Shown here in pieces: positions 53,101-64,000 of a stretch of DNA of 64,000 bases. The stretch's first letter is position 1. Every line of letters starts with the position of its first letter. The notes under the pieces are model-generated. The model saw nothing but the letters and a program-made list of their open reading frames with translations. It had not been told where the DNA came from and did no database searches. The position numbers and the translations under genes were made by a program. The DNA comes from Piromyces finnis (lineage: Eukaryota > Neocallimastigomycota > Neocallimastigomycetes > Neocallimastigales > Neocallimastigaceae). The stretch spans positions 682,001 to 746,000 of the forward strand of contig MCFH01000002.1 in the NCBI GenBank assembly GCA_002104945.1, read 5' to 3'.

Positions 53101-53671
53101 TTATGGCATTGACAGTCCAGGTATGATATTAATAATATAATTTTTATGATAATATTAAATATAAAAAATAATATAATAATATATATACATTTTTTTTGAA
53201 ACATCTATAAGTAAATAAAAATGAATATATTACAATGTGTAATATTATTGTGGACTTAGATTTTAATATAGTTAATTTTACTGAAGAACTAACAAAAGTA
53301 TTAACACCAAATAATGGATTACCAATATTTATAAAAATTATTTATGGAGAGTAAATATTTTTATTTTTTATTTAATGAAAAAAATTTTTTATAATAATAA
53401 AACTAATTTTTATAAAATTATATTTATGATGGAATATTATAGCAAAGAAAAAAATTCATATAAATCTTTAAAAAATGATAGCATAGAAGATCTTTATAAA
53501 CAACTTATGTTAGAAAGAAAAACGGGTTTTCAGCTTTACTGGTTAATTGAAAAGGTTGTAAATAAAACGAAAAATTCAATGGTTTCTATTACAAAAAGCT
53601 ATGAATATGCTCAATTCCATGAAAATGACTTTAAGGATATTTTATCAATAAATTTAAAACCGAAACTATAA
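50165..53671 (+). CDS. FATP/very-long-chain acyl-CoA synthetase-like pseudoenzyme
   Basis: Eighteen exons: 50165-50238, 50361-50491, 50582-50632, 50709-50813, 50953-51256, 51339-51376, 51494-51580, 51672-51787, 51856-52015, 52099-52180, 52271-52352, 52442-52596, 52685-52717, 52801-52820, 52909-52926, 53022-53120, 53212-53350, 53443-53671. All phases fit and 640 residues result, the usual FATP length. Family cues in order: DRIGIIFKNSPELLIF...GAVAVIINN; HKIRLVIGTSISKNMQDKIK (FATP RLAIGNGLRPDVW region); MPIRDDNGLCIECKDNEPGE (FATP RDENGxCxxxxxGExG); GDIWYR...KKGFLYY. FATPs activate fatty acids with ATP and CoA. Here the P-loop YTSGTTGxPK is replaced by YSNTGKTTEF, the YGATEGN motif by YYISIN, and the DRxGDTFRWKGEN motif is lost. 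The frame is intact, so it is a probable non-catalytic homologue, not a broken gene. Exons 14 and 15 are 20 and 18 bases. Intron 10 needs a GTTTGT donor. Confidence 0.8.
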
Positions 53672-53782
53672 ATTATTATTGCATGCTTATATATTTATTT
53701 ATTTCATTTTTTATTTTTTATCATTCATTATTTTATCATTTTTTAAAATGTTTTGCTTTCTTTTTCAGTTTTGTCTTTTACA

Positions 53783-53844
<62 letters not shown>

Positions 53845-55462
53845 TACTACTATTATCATTTATTTACTCTATTCAATACTATCTCTTAAAATCTACTATC
53901 ATATTTATAATTAAATAATAATATTTACCCTAATAATTTTACTTTTACTATGGTAAATATTAAAAAAAAAAATATTAAAAAAGTACATATATTTTTTTAT
54001 TTTATGTAAAAAGTATTAATAAATGTTTTAATAATATATAATATATAATATATATTAATATATTCATATTTTATATTTATAAAATCTTTTAAATTATTAA
54101 TATAATAAAAGGTTAGAATATATAATTCTAAATTGTTGTAGTAAGTGCCTATTATTATATTCAAATATGTTAAATATATATATATCATTAATATTTAATA
54201 GGATTATATATTATTTTAAATAAAAAATCGTTACATATTGATTTTATTTTTTTTTTATAATAAAAATTAATGGAAATGTATTCATTAACATCCTTTCAAT
54301 ATAAAAATATTGAAAACTAAATATTTAATAAATAAAACTTATATTTTTATGAGATAAATACAACATCAAGTATTGTGCAGTATAGTTCTCACTAAATTCC
54401 TTTATGTGTTTAAAGTAACATAATAATTTCATATGTTACACTACTAACATTTGATCTGTTTAAAATATTAAAATATCACCATAATCCCATAATCCTAGTG
54501 AGCTATATAGCCATTCTGTCTTTTTTTAATAAGTAGTTTATCATAATCTAAAGATTCACCAATAAGGAAAGTAAAAGTATAATTATAATTTTGTTTTTCA
54601 TCCATTAGAAGTCATTTAATATAAATGCTTATATTATAGAAAAGGGTAAAAAATATAGTCAAATTAAGTGCAGAAATTTTATATTAAATATTAAATAAGA
54701 TAATTTTAAAATAAATGATGAAATATTATTCACTATAACCACAACATAGACAGGGCAGATTCAAGTGCAATTAAGAGTAATTCCTAGTAATATCAATTCT
54801 AGTATTGTTTTCATAACATCAAGGTTATCCAAATAATTTTTGGGTTTAAAGAGAATTTATTATAACTAATTAGCATAAAATTCGAATTGAAAAATTTATT
54901 GTTAAGTAAACTTAAAGGTTGTGTTTCCATTATTAAGATTACTTTTTTCCTTTTTTTTTTTTTTTTTAGCGGCATCAAATATTTTTAAACTTTATTATTA
55001 ATAATTTCACATGTTATAATGTATTCTAGTAATTTTAATTAAAGTAAGAAATCCACTATTATACTAAAGTATAATAATTGTATTTGACATTAATAAGAAT
55101 ATTTAGCCCAAGAATAGTGAAAGAAAAAAAAAAAAAAACACGTATATATACGATAAGCTTAATAATTTGAAAAAAAAAATATTAGCAATAAAATAACTTC
55201 TTATATTCATAAAAAATTAATGAAATATTATTATAGTAATATCAAAAAGATGATTTTTCAATATAATTTTTAAATTTTTTAAATTTTTTATTTCATTTCA
55301 CTACATTTCACTTAATGAATATCTATATAATTTTTCTTTTTCTACATAACAATTATTTGCATTTCATATCTTATTAAATAAACTTTTTGTTTTTTTTTTT
55401 TTTAGTGAAAAAATGTAATATATTATTTAATTTTTATCTTTCGGATAATATAAAGGCTCTAT
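53672..55462. other. Convergent intergenic region with possible relic
   Basis: Between the FATP-like gene (+) and the isochorismatase-like gene (-). It contains an ATT array (separate entry). An island at about 54340-54870 is less A/T-biased than its surroundings and carries a 36-codon protein-like frame on the minus strand (54605-54495). No gene can be supported. Confidence 0.5.
53782..53840. repeat. (ATT)n microsatellite
   Basis: About 19 ATT units just past the stop codon of the FATP-like gene. Frames through it encode poly-Leu or poly-Tyr and are not genes. Confidence 0.93.
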
Positions 55463-56180
55463 TTAAATATCGTACATTTCACCAACAACATTGGCATATT
55501 GGTCATTAAGAGTAGCAAGAGTAGCTCTGTGGAGGTTTTTACCTAAAACCATGTTGTTCATACCATCTGGAATATCACGGTCACCACATGCGTTACCGAC
55601 AATAGTAACCTTGTAACCAAGTTCGTATGCAGCACGAGTGGTAGCATCGACACTTAACTATTTTTATATTAAAATAAAAAAAAATATTAATTATTATTTT
55701 AATATATAATATTCATTAATTGACTCTTTCAATCATTCAATCTATAGATCAATTTAATGATATAATTACATGAGTTGAATAACCAGCAATAATTAAGTTC
55801 TTTCTACCAGTAGAATCAATTTCTTCTTTTAAGTTGGTTTTTAAGAAACCATTTGGTGTAGTTTTCATAATAACCTTTTCGTTAGCTTTTGGTTCTAAGT
55901 ATTTAATTGGCTTAGTAGTAACACCACCAAGAGAGAAAAGTTCAGCATTTGGATTACCAACAGTCATAACATGAATAATTGGCATTTTATTTTGTCTGGC
56001 GGTTTCTAAACAGAAACGAAGGGATTCAGATGAAGTTTTGAAATTGTGGGCTGGAATCTTACCACATTCTGGGTTGAATTCTTGTTGAGCTGAAAGTAAT
56101 AATAAAACTGAATTGTTGTAAGAGAACTTTCCCTTCTTGCAGTTTTGAATTTCATTAATAGTCTTTCCGTATGGGGACAT
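55463..56180 (-). CDS. Isochorismatase-fold (cysteine hydrolase-like) protein
   Basis: Two exons, 56180-55770 and 55657-55463, give 201 residues. The Rossmann-like fold of the isochorismatase superfamily is seen in the first strand (NSVLLLLSAQQEF), the Lys-containing VIMKTTPNGFLKTNL, the NLIIAGYSTH|LSVDATTRAAY segment across the intron, and ELGYKVTIVGNACGDRD. In cysteine hydrolases (nicotinamidase, N-carbamoylsarcosine amidase) the triad is Asp in the first strand, this Lys, and Cys in the THVCV motif. Here the Asp position is Ser (LLLLS for LLVID) and the Cys position is Ser (THLSV). Lys is kept. Activity as a Cys hydrolase is therefore doubtful. Isochorismatases proper also lack the Cys, but they keep the Asp. 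Substrate unknown. Codon use is more GC-rich than in the neighbours (ACC, AAG, TTC), suggesting high expression. Confidence 0.82.
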
Positions 56181-56707
56181 TATGAATAAAATTTAGTAAT
56201 CGTTGAAAAAAATTAGAAAAAATTATACGTATATAAAGAAATATAATAGTTTCTTGAAAAAAAAAAAAAGTCTTTATTTTTTTCCTTATAAATAAATGGA
56301 AAAAATAAAGTTAATTAGTATTTAGATTGATTATTGCCATTACTAATTAGAATTAGATTTTATACTTTTTTATTTATAGTTTTATAATACAGTGTAAAAC
56401 ATAAAAGTTTATATTTAAAGTTTTCTTTTATTACAAAATTATATATAAATTTAAAAATTTTTTAAAATTACTATTAATAACTCACAAAGGAAACAATTTT
56501 AAATTATAACAATTGCTTTTAATATATAGTTTTATATTATGTTCCTTACAATCTAATTATTTAATAATGAAAATACAAGAATGCTTTTTTTTTTTTTTTA
56601 ACAAATATCAATATATCATATATCTATAAAAATATAATAAAATAATAATAAAATTTGAAATTATATGTAAAATTATAAGAATAAAGTTCAATGATTAAAA
56701 TTCTACC

Positions 56708-56741
<34 letters not shown>

Positions 56742-57069
56742 TGAAAATTACATTCTTAAAGTTTATTTTTGGGAGATTAAAAACAAAGTAAATATATTAT
56801 ATATTAATTTAAACTATTCAGTAACTATATATCGAAACAAAATAATAAAATAAATATAAAATTTATAATTTAAATATATATTTTTATATATTTTGTTTTT
56901 TATTATTTTTAATATTCTATTTTTATTTATTATTAAAATCAATTGAATTATAATAATATTTATAATTCTATATTTCTAATTATTTTGTAGAAAATGTATT
57001 ATTAATAAATAATAAAAATATTACTAAAAATATGATGATTATTATAAAAGGAATTATTTTATTTTTGAT
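56181..57069. other. AT-rich intergenic region
   Basis: Upstream of the isochorismatase-like gene and downstream of CENATAC, both on the minus strand. It contains a 28-base poly(A) run at 56708-56735 and otherwise no recognisable element. Confidence 0.6.
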
Positions 57070-58763
57070 TTACTCATTTTTCTTTTTTAATTTATTAAGA
57101 AATTCCTTTCTTGTAGTACTACGTGGTCCAGAATTCCAAATTCCACCAAAATTTGGCATCCAATTTTTTGATATTTTTTTATCTATTTAAAAAAAATAAA
57201 AATTAAAAAATTGTTAATTATTGTTAATATTTTATAACTACAACATTTAAACTGTTAAATATTAAAAGAAAAGTTTATATTTTACCTCGATCAATTGTAT
57301 TTCCTAATCTCTTTGGGTTCAGTTTGCTTTTTCTTTTTTTTTCCTTGTAATCCATATATAAATCTAATGATGGTCCAACTATTGGGCCATTGTTCTTTTT
57401 TTTATTAATATTTAGTTTTATATTCAATTTTTCATCTTCACTGTTACTTTCACTTTCACTATTATCCAACATCCATGGAGGTGTTGAATTATCATTATGT
57501 ATATTATTAATTATATTCTGATTTGGATTAATATTAAGACATGTTAAATCTAATTTATATTAATAATATTATATATATATATTCAATTATGTTAATGATA
57601 ATAACAACAACAACAATAATAATATAAATCGTAAATTCTAATTTATTAAATCATAGTTACTTTCACCAAAAGCTTGAACTGTTTGATAGGGTATATTATC
57701 ATTAATATCACTGTTTTTACTACTATTAGTTCTTACTTCATTCCCTATATCAAATTTGTCATTTATATAATTATTTCCTTTATTTGAAACTTTTATATCA
57801 TTAATACTTTCACTATAGTTGATATCTATATTCTGAAAACATAAAATTTATATTTAATTAATACATTTAATTATTTTTATAATAATAAAATTAATATTAT
57901 TATTTACATTTGATGGCAACAATTGTTTTTTTTTGTATTCATTTAATTCGATATCACTTTTTTTTAAAAACTATTTCCCATAATATATGAAAATATAAAC
58001 ATTTACGTAAGAAAAGAATTTTAAGTACTTTCATTAATGTTTATGAAATAATACATACATCATTAATAACAGTTTTATTTAAATAAAATTGTTTTTTCTC
58101 CCATTTTTTTTTACTTGGCCTTTGCTCTTTCCAAAATTCGTCAATTGAATCAATATGACTTTCGTAAGTCATATGTAAAAATATATGTTTACTTCATATG
58201 TTAAATATTAAATATTATATTATTTATTAATATTTATTAAAAAAAAAAAAAAAACAAATTAAATTTTTCTGAATGAATATATAAAAAAGTATATACCAAG
58301 CAATTTTTGAATTTGATGATTTAATGGTTGTTTTACAAAAAAGGCACCATATTTCGGGTTGTTCTACATCGTCTTCAACAATTTTTATATTATTTAAGAA
58401 AGTTAAAAGTTTTGAAAATTTCTTTTTTATAATAATATTATAATAATATTATAGTTTATTAATATTAATAATACATATTTAAGATTTTGTAATATATATA
58501 TAAAATTTAAAGAAAAGTATAATTAATTATGAATGATAAAGTAGGAAATTGAAATAATTTATTTATTGATATTATAAAATTATATATTAAATATATTTTC
58601 ATTACTTATTTTTAATTAATTAATTAATTAACCTATTATATACCTCATTCTGTCTAGTCAATAAAAAATCCAATCTTTTTCTATGCCCTTTTGAATAAAC
58701 ATGTCTTTTATTCTTTTCTTGATTTCTATTACAAATTTCACAGAAAAAAAAATTGTATTCCAT
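57070..58763 (-). CDS. CENATAC: CENATAC (CCDC84) homologue, minor-spliceosome factor
   Basis: Seven exons on the minus strand: 58763-58644, 58421-58297, 58191-58059, 57970-57908, 57832-57661, 57549-57286, 57182-57070, giving 329 residues. Animal CENATAC is a U11/U12 and U4atac/U6atac-associated protein needed for splicing of AT-AC (U12-type) introns. Family hallmarks in order: an N-terminal zinc-finger-like FFFCEICNRN...RHVYSKGHRKRL; a second Cys pair WCLFC; the tract FLHMTYESHIDSIDEFW corresponding to the CCDC84 HLxSxxHxxxxxxFW element; VQAFGEN; TPPWM; and the C-terminal signature NWMPNFGGIWNSGPRSTTRK. The acidic/basic region before the tail (SESNSEDEK...KKKRKSK) is low-complexity. The N- and C-terminal signatures together make the assignment firm despite weak similarity in the middle. 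It shares a divergent upstream region with the GIGYF-type gene. Confidence 0.87.
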
Positions 58764-59735
58764 TGAAAAACAGTTTATTTTGTATCTATTGTTTTTTCTA
58801 CTTTAAATTTTTAAACATATTAATATTATCTGAATAGAGTTAAATCATTTTAAAATATACACAATTTTTTTTTTTTCTTTTTTAAATAATGAACATTTAA
58901 AATTTATATTTAATAAACTAATAAAAAATAATATTTTCAGTAATATACATAAAAAAAAAAAAAGAGAGAAAAAATGAATTATACATTTAAATTAAAACAC
59001 GTGGACTCAAGTGAAAATATTATTATAAATGTTATATTCTTTAAAAATAGTCACAATTGATTGGCCATAATTTATTATACTATTTATTTATGTATTTGGT
59101 TCATTTATTAAGTTTATATTCTTATATTTTTTTTTTTTGAAACATATAAATTTGATATACTTATTTAAATTTTTCTTTTAATATATTTAAATAAATTTTT
59201 TATATTAATGAATATATTATTTACGTATTAAATAATTTTGTGATATATTAAAATTTATTTCTTATTATATTGTAAGTATACCGCTTGATATATTACTCAA
59301 TAAAATTTTTAATATACATATATAAATGTATTGTAATATATAATAATCTAATAGTAAATAAGAGATGAATATTAAACTTAAAATTATTTATTAATCTTGA
59401 AATTGTTAATATATTAATATCAAATTACAAAGTGTAATAGTAAATAGTTTAATATATGTGTAAATATTAAACATTAATATAATGGCTAATAAATAAGACC
59501 AAAAGATTAAAAATTAATTTCAAAAAAAAAAAAAAAAAAAAAAAATTAATATAAAAAATTGAATTATTGCAAATAATTTTTTAATTTTTTTCCTTTAATA
59601 ACAAATATATAATATTTTATTAATATTTTTTTTTACTTTCTTTAAAATATTGCAGTTTTTATATTATTTAATATATATTTTTAAAGTATTTTATTATTAA
59701 AATTTAAAAAACAAAAAAACAAAAAAAAAAACAAA
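58764..59735. other. Divergent intergenic region
   Basis: Shared upstream region of CENATAC (-) and the GIGYF-type gene (+), nearly pure A/T, with a 24-base poly(A) run at 59522-59545. No specific regulatory element identified. Confidence 0.6.
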
Positions 59736-62700
59736 ATGTCTATGAACTTTGGCCCAGAGTGGTAAACATCAAAGAAAGATACAATAATATACACAAATAT
59801 AACTACTTCAACTAATAAATAAATAAAAGTTAAAATGATTGTTGATAATGGATTAAAGATTTTATTATCAGAACAAAAAATTGAGATTTATTTAATTCAA
59901 ACAAGCGAACAAACAAATAAATAAATAGATTTATTTAAAAAATATTTTATTAAAAAATGACGAATCTTTCATATTTTCAATAAAAAAGTTTATTATTTCA
60001 GAGTAATATAAAAATAAAAATAATAAATATTACTTAAAAAAAATATAGATTAGTATAGTAAATAAAAAAAAAAAAAAAAAAGAAAGGAAAAAGAATAATA
60101 AAGAAATAAATAATTTTGATTATAATAGCAATAATATTTTGGAAAAAAAGTTTTAATTTTAATTAAAAGTTTGATTTGATTTAAATATGAAATAAATGAT
60201 GAAAATAAAGATTATTAGTATTTACAGCAATTCTTTTATAATTAAATAATAAACAAATATAAATAAGAAAGTAAAATAAAAAATAAAATTAATTATAAAA
60301 TAAGCAAAAGCAATATGACAAATAAGATATTAATAAATAATATTAAACAAATAATATTTTTTGTAGGATGAGAAAAAAAATACCAGCCAATTATGATGGT
60401 GGTTCAAATTTATCAAATATAAACAACAATTCAATGGATAATTTTTCAAAAGGAAAAGCAGTCATGAATGATCATAAGGTTGGTTCCAATAAGTATTCAA
60501 GAGATGATGTTATTTCTTCATTATGGAATAATAAGAAGAAGCCAATTAATAAGAAGATGTCTTATGAATATGACAATAAAAACATATCTTCAACAACAGA
60601 ACCATTAAATCCAATGTCAATGATGTCATTTAATAATTATGATAAAAAGGTAAATTACTGAAGTTTTTTTTAACAATAGTAATTAAATAAATAATAAAAT
60701 TAATGTTTTTAATAAAAATATATTTAGATTTTGGGACAAAATTCTGTCAATAATGATATGAATTCAAGACCATCTAGAGATTTTAGTGACCGTTCTGATA
60801 GAAATATTGGTCATTTTAAAGATCGTTCGGATAACAGAATGAATCCACGTCCTTTCAGTTATAGTCAAGGTATATCTAAATATATTTTTTAAATTATTAA
60901 AGATATATTTTAACCTTTTAAATTGATTTAGGCTCTTTCGATCAAATCAACAATGGAAGTACTGATTGTAAGTATAATATTAATCATTATTGTAATATAT
61001 ATATTAAATTAATTATATTATTTATATTATTCAGATTCTCTTGATGCTAATAAAAAAATTGGTAATATTTGGGAAAGTCAAAATAGAACAAGTAGTTATA
61101 TTGGTAATAATGGAATGTATTCATTAAAGAACAATAAAAACGACATTACCAAGAAGCCAAAGTTCAAGGTAAGAATTAATAATACTATTAATTTTCATAT
61201 TATTATATGTAATATATAGTACAATAAATTTGTTTTTATTAGATTATATAAATTAAATATAAAAGTTATTAATTAGTTTTTAAATTTTATTCATTTATAA
61301 ATATTTAAAAAATCTATCAATGCAATGAAATTAAAACATATCAAATTCTTTTTAATGAATATATAAATTAAATCAATATCTAATTTCAAAAGTCTTTTAA
61401 TACCCCATTAGATAAGAATTTGGATATGGATAGTGTACAAGCAAATAATATTGATAAATTAACAATGAAGGATAATTCAAATGATTTGACTAGTACATTT
61501 GATAATATGTCCCTCAAGACTAATTTTACTAATGATAAGCCATTGAACAATTCATTATTTAACAATGATATTTTTTCATCATTCAAATCTAATTCTTTGA
61601 ACGTAGCCAAAACTCAAAGTTTTGATGATACAATGAAAAAGAATCTTGATGCTGGAAAGCTGGAGAATTCAAGACTTCAAGGAAACATATTTAATGAACC
61701 AGACTCAATTAAAGATGTTTCTAAGGAAATTGTTGTTGAACCACCTAAATGGAATTATAAAGATCCAACTGGAAAAATCCAAGGTATAATATTAAGTTTA
61801 TAACCAATTAAATTATAAAATCAATTATTGAAAATTTTAATAAATATAAACTTTAAAATACATAGGTCCATTTTTATATGAGGAAATGCAAGAATGGTAT
61901 AATGCGGGTTATTTTGAAAAGACATTACCAATTAAAAAAGAAAATGAAGCTGACTTTAAAACTTTAGCTTCAATGATCGAGCAATATGGTGAAGAAAAGC
62001 CATTTATTATTGATGCTGAAAATTACATTAAAAAGGAAAGAGAATTAAAGGCTAATGAAGTAGTTAATGCTACTTCAGCAGTTCAACCACCAATTACTTC
62101 AACTTCTGTTAATTCCAAACCAGCGATTAAACCAATTCAAAAAACCATGCCTTCTTCTTTATCACAACCTGGATTAGAAACAAATGTAACTTCATCAATT
62201 GGAAACAAAACATTACCAATGTCAAGTTATTCAGTTGGTGGTGGAATTGGTCTTGGTCGTGGAATTGGAATGAAGGAGAATAATACTTTTGGAAATAATC
62301 TTGATTCAATGTATAATTCATTCAATAATAATTCAATTAATTCACCAAAGGTTTACAGTGGTCGTAATGCATCATTCCCAACTATGAGTAATCATTATGA
62401 ACCTGTAGGTTATCCAGGTATGAACCGTCTTTCCAATACCATGAATAATCCTCAAATGATGGGAATTCCAGGAAACCAACCATGGATGCCATATAATGAT
62501 CCATCAATGTTAGGAATGAAAGGATGGAATGATATGATGGGATTTAATGATATTTATAGTAATCAATTTTATAATTATGATTTAATGAATCCTGACTTGA
62601 ATAAATCCAATTTTAACCAACAATTCTATTACCAACAACTTATGCAACAATCTCAACAATTCCCACCACAATATTATCAAATGATGAGACAAATGCCACA

Positions 62701-64000
62701 AAATCAAATGCCAATGTTTAATGTCTTTGGACAACCAATTAATACTGTTGGTATGAAACCAATAGTTTCAAATACAAATACCATTGGTTCAATGCAAAAT
62801 GAAATAATACCCCCAATGAATACTACTACATCCACTGTTGCTACTAATACCACAACCACAAATAATACACAATCTCTTTTTGCAAACAATGAAACAAACC
62901 AAAGTGTTTCTCAAAATACTACAAATATGTGGGATACAGCACCACAAAATACACTTAATAATATTAATATCAATACCAATAAAGCAGAATTTAATAAAAC
63001 TGACTCTATACCAAATGTAGATAATACTAATATTAATAAGCAAGATGAATCAACTCAACCATCTAATAATATTATTGAAAATGTTGATAATACTCAAAAG
63101 GAAGATATTGCTAATGATATACCAATTAATGAGGCCAATACCGATAAGGACGAAGTTAGTGAAGAAATAAATGAAGAAAAATTAGAACAAAATGAAGAAC
63201 CAGAAACTGAAACAACAAATGAAGACGTACAAGATGATAATGAAAATGAAGAAGAATTAATTGAAGATAATAATGATGAAGAAGAAACTGAAAATATAAA
63301 AGAAGAAGAAAATGAATCAATTGAAGCTGAAGAAGCCAAAAATGAATCAGTTGAAGATAACGAAGAAAGTCCTGTTGAAGAAGCTCCAGAAGATAAGGAA
63401 GAAGTTGTAATGGAAGAAATTAAGAAGCCTGTTGCTCCAGCTCCAGTTAAGAACCATTGGAAGGTATCTACTAACAAAACCCAAAGATTAAGTATTAAAG
63501 AAATTCAAGAAATGGAAGAAAAAGAAAAATTAGAACAATTAAAGAAACAACAACAAGAAATAAAAGAAAAGAAGGAAATTGCAGAAGCTATGTCTGCTGA
63601 AGTTTCTCCAATTTCTATTTCTGAACCAACTACTGTTTGGGGAGCTCCACAAAATAATATTCAAAAACCAACTTTAAGACAAATTATGCAAGAAGAAGAA
63701 AATAACAAAAAGCAAAAAGATTTGCAAATGAAAGAAGCTGAAGGCAAAAAGGCTAATAAACAAAATTCACACGTTGTAGTTAATACTACTAGATCTGTAT
63801 GGGCTGGTAGACCTTTAACTATTATTGCAGATGGTAATTCACAAGTTGTTTCAGCTTCTTCATTAAATGCAGCAAAGAAAGAACCTGTAAAGAAAGAAAT
63901 TATTTCTACTGTTAATCAAAATCGTCCTCAACCAAGCCAAGTTAGTACCTCCACTAGCAATACTCCAACCACTTCAAGATCTGAAAATGTATATAATTTA
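59736..64000 (+). CDS. GIGYF: GIGYF/SMY2-type GYF-domain protein (3' end outside window)
   Basis: Exons 59736-59761, 60367-60649, 60728-60869, 60932-60967, 61035-61168, 61393-61783 and 61866 to the window end; 1049 residues are seen and the frame is still open. GIGYF proteins bind Pro-rich ligands and, with 4EHP/eIF4E2, repress translation of faulty or targeted mRNAs. N-terminus MSMNFGPEW(M) matches the FGPEWLR start of GIGYF. YSRDDVI lies where the family has its YxxxxL-hydrophobic 4EHP-binding motif. The GYF domain (~325-390) has WNYKDPTGKIQ|GPFLYEEMQEWY and NAGYF; an intron falls inside it. A Met/Gln/Asn-rich stretch and a Glu-rich acidic block (63130-63425) follow. Then come LSIKEIQEMEEKEKLEQ and PTLRQIMQEEEN, which resemble the SLxEIQxxE motifs of GIGYF. 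Intron 1 is 605 bases. The first exon has nine codons but is supported by the FGPEW signature. Confidence 0.88.

Noticed and set aside
50165-53671. FATP-like locus as a frameshifted pseudogene
   Set aside because: Unspliced it looks like broken fragments, but 18 exons with consistent phases total exactly 641 codons including the stop, so it is an intact gene with degenerate motifs.
54725-54790. T-arm-like sequence CTTGAATC on the minus strand
   Set aside because: The stem does not pair and no D-arm or anticodon arm lies at the right distance.
23000-56180. A biosynthetic gene cluster joining PKS, FATP-like and isochorismatase-like genes
   Set aside because: SMG1 and long gene-free spaces separate them, strands differ, and two of the three look catalytically impaired. 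No shared regulation is visible.

Overview
The window is eukaryotic nuclear DNA of extreme A+T content: gene-free stretches are almost pure A/T, with long poly(A)/poly(T) runs and ATT, TTTA and TTTTR microsatellites. Genes are split by short introns. I infer 59 introns in ten genes, all GT-AG, and the joined reading frames close exactly. Base composition, low gene density (ten genes in 64 kb), codon use and gene content (DUF6818/SANT-like protein, SMG1, CENATAC, GIGYF, a large reducing PKS) best fit an anaerobic gut fungus (Neocallimastigomycota). A dictyostelid or another AT-rich early-diverging eukaryote is a less likely alternative.

Layout. 2.6-5.3 kb (+): SANT/Myb-like protein with an acidic region. 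6.4-8.1 kb (+): NOP15/NIFK-type nucleolar RRM protein. 11.2-14.8 kb (+): AMPK-related kinase with a UBA-like domain and a 22-Asn run. 16.0-18.1 kb (-): LITAF-domain membrane-surface protein with two micro-exons. 18.1-23.0 kb: gene-poor DNA with a tRNA-like relic and a G-rich structured island. 23.0-34.3 kb (+): a 3579-residue polyketide synthase-like megaenzyme. 35.5-47.9 kb (-): SMG1 kinase of nonsense-mediated decay, 3843 residues. 50.2-53.7 kb (+): an 18-exon FATP/very-long-chain acyl-CoA synthetase homologue whose adenylation motifs are gone. 55.5-56.2 kb (-): isochorismatase-fold protein with two catalytic positions changed. 57.1-58.8 kb (-): CENATAC (CCDC84) homologue. 59.7 kb to the window end (+): GIGYF-type GYF-domain protein, cut by the window edge.

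The most striking object is the megaenzyme. Its order is: lysine-less alpha-oxoamine-synthase-like domain, KS, degenerate AT, coiled coil, DH, pseudo-KR, ER, KR, serine-rich linker, two crotonase (ECH) domains, and a C-terminal HMG-CoA-synthase domain of eukaryotic type with its Glu-Cys-His triad kept. No ACP or thioesterase is visible. HMGS plus two ECH domains is the toolkit that bacterial trans-AT PKS systems use, as separate proteins, to install beta-branches. Here the whole set is fused to one fully reducing PKS module in a eukaryote. With a dead AT and no ACP, it should depend on carrier and acyl donors supplied in trans, or act on CoA esters.

The other genes are mostly informational: ribosome biogenesis, mRNA surveillance, splicing and translational repression. 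They show no clear functional link to the megaenzyme, so I do not call a metabolic gene cluster.
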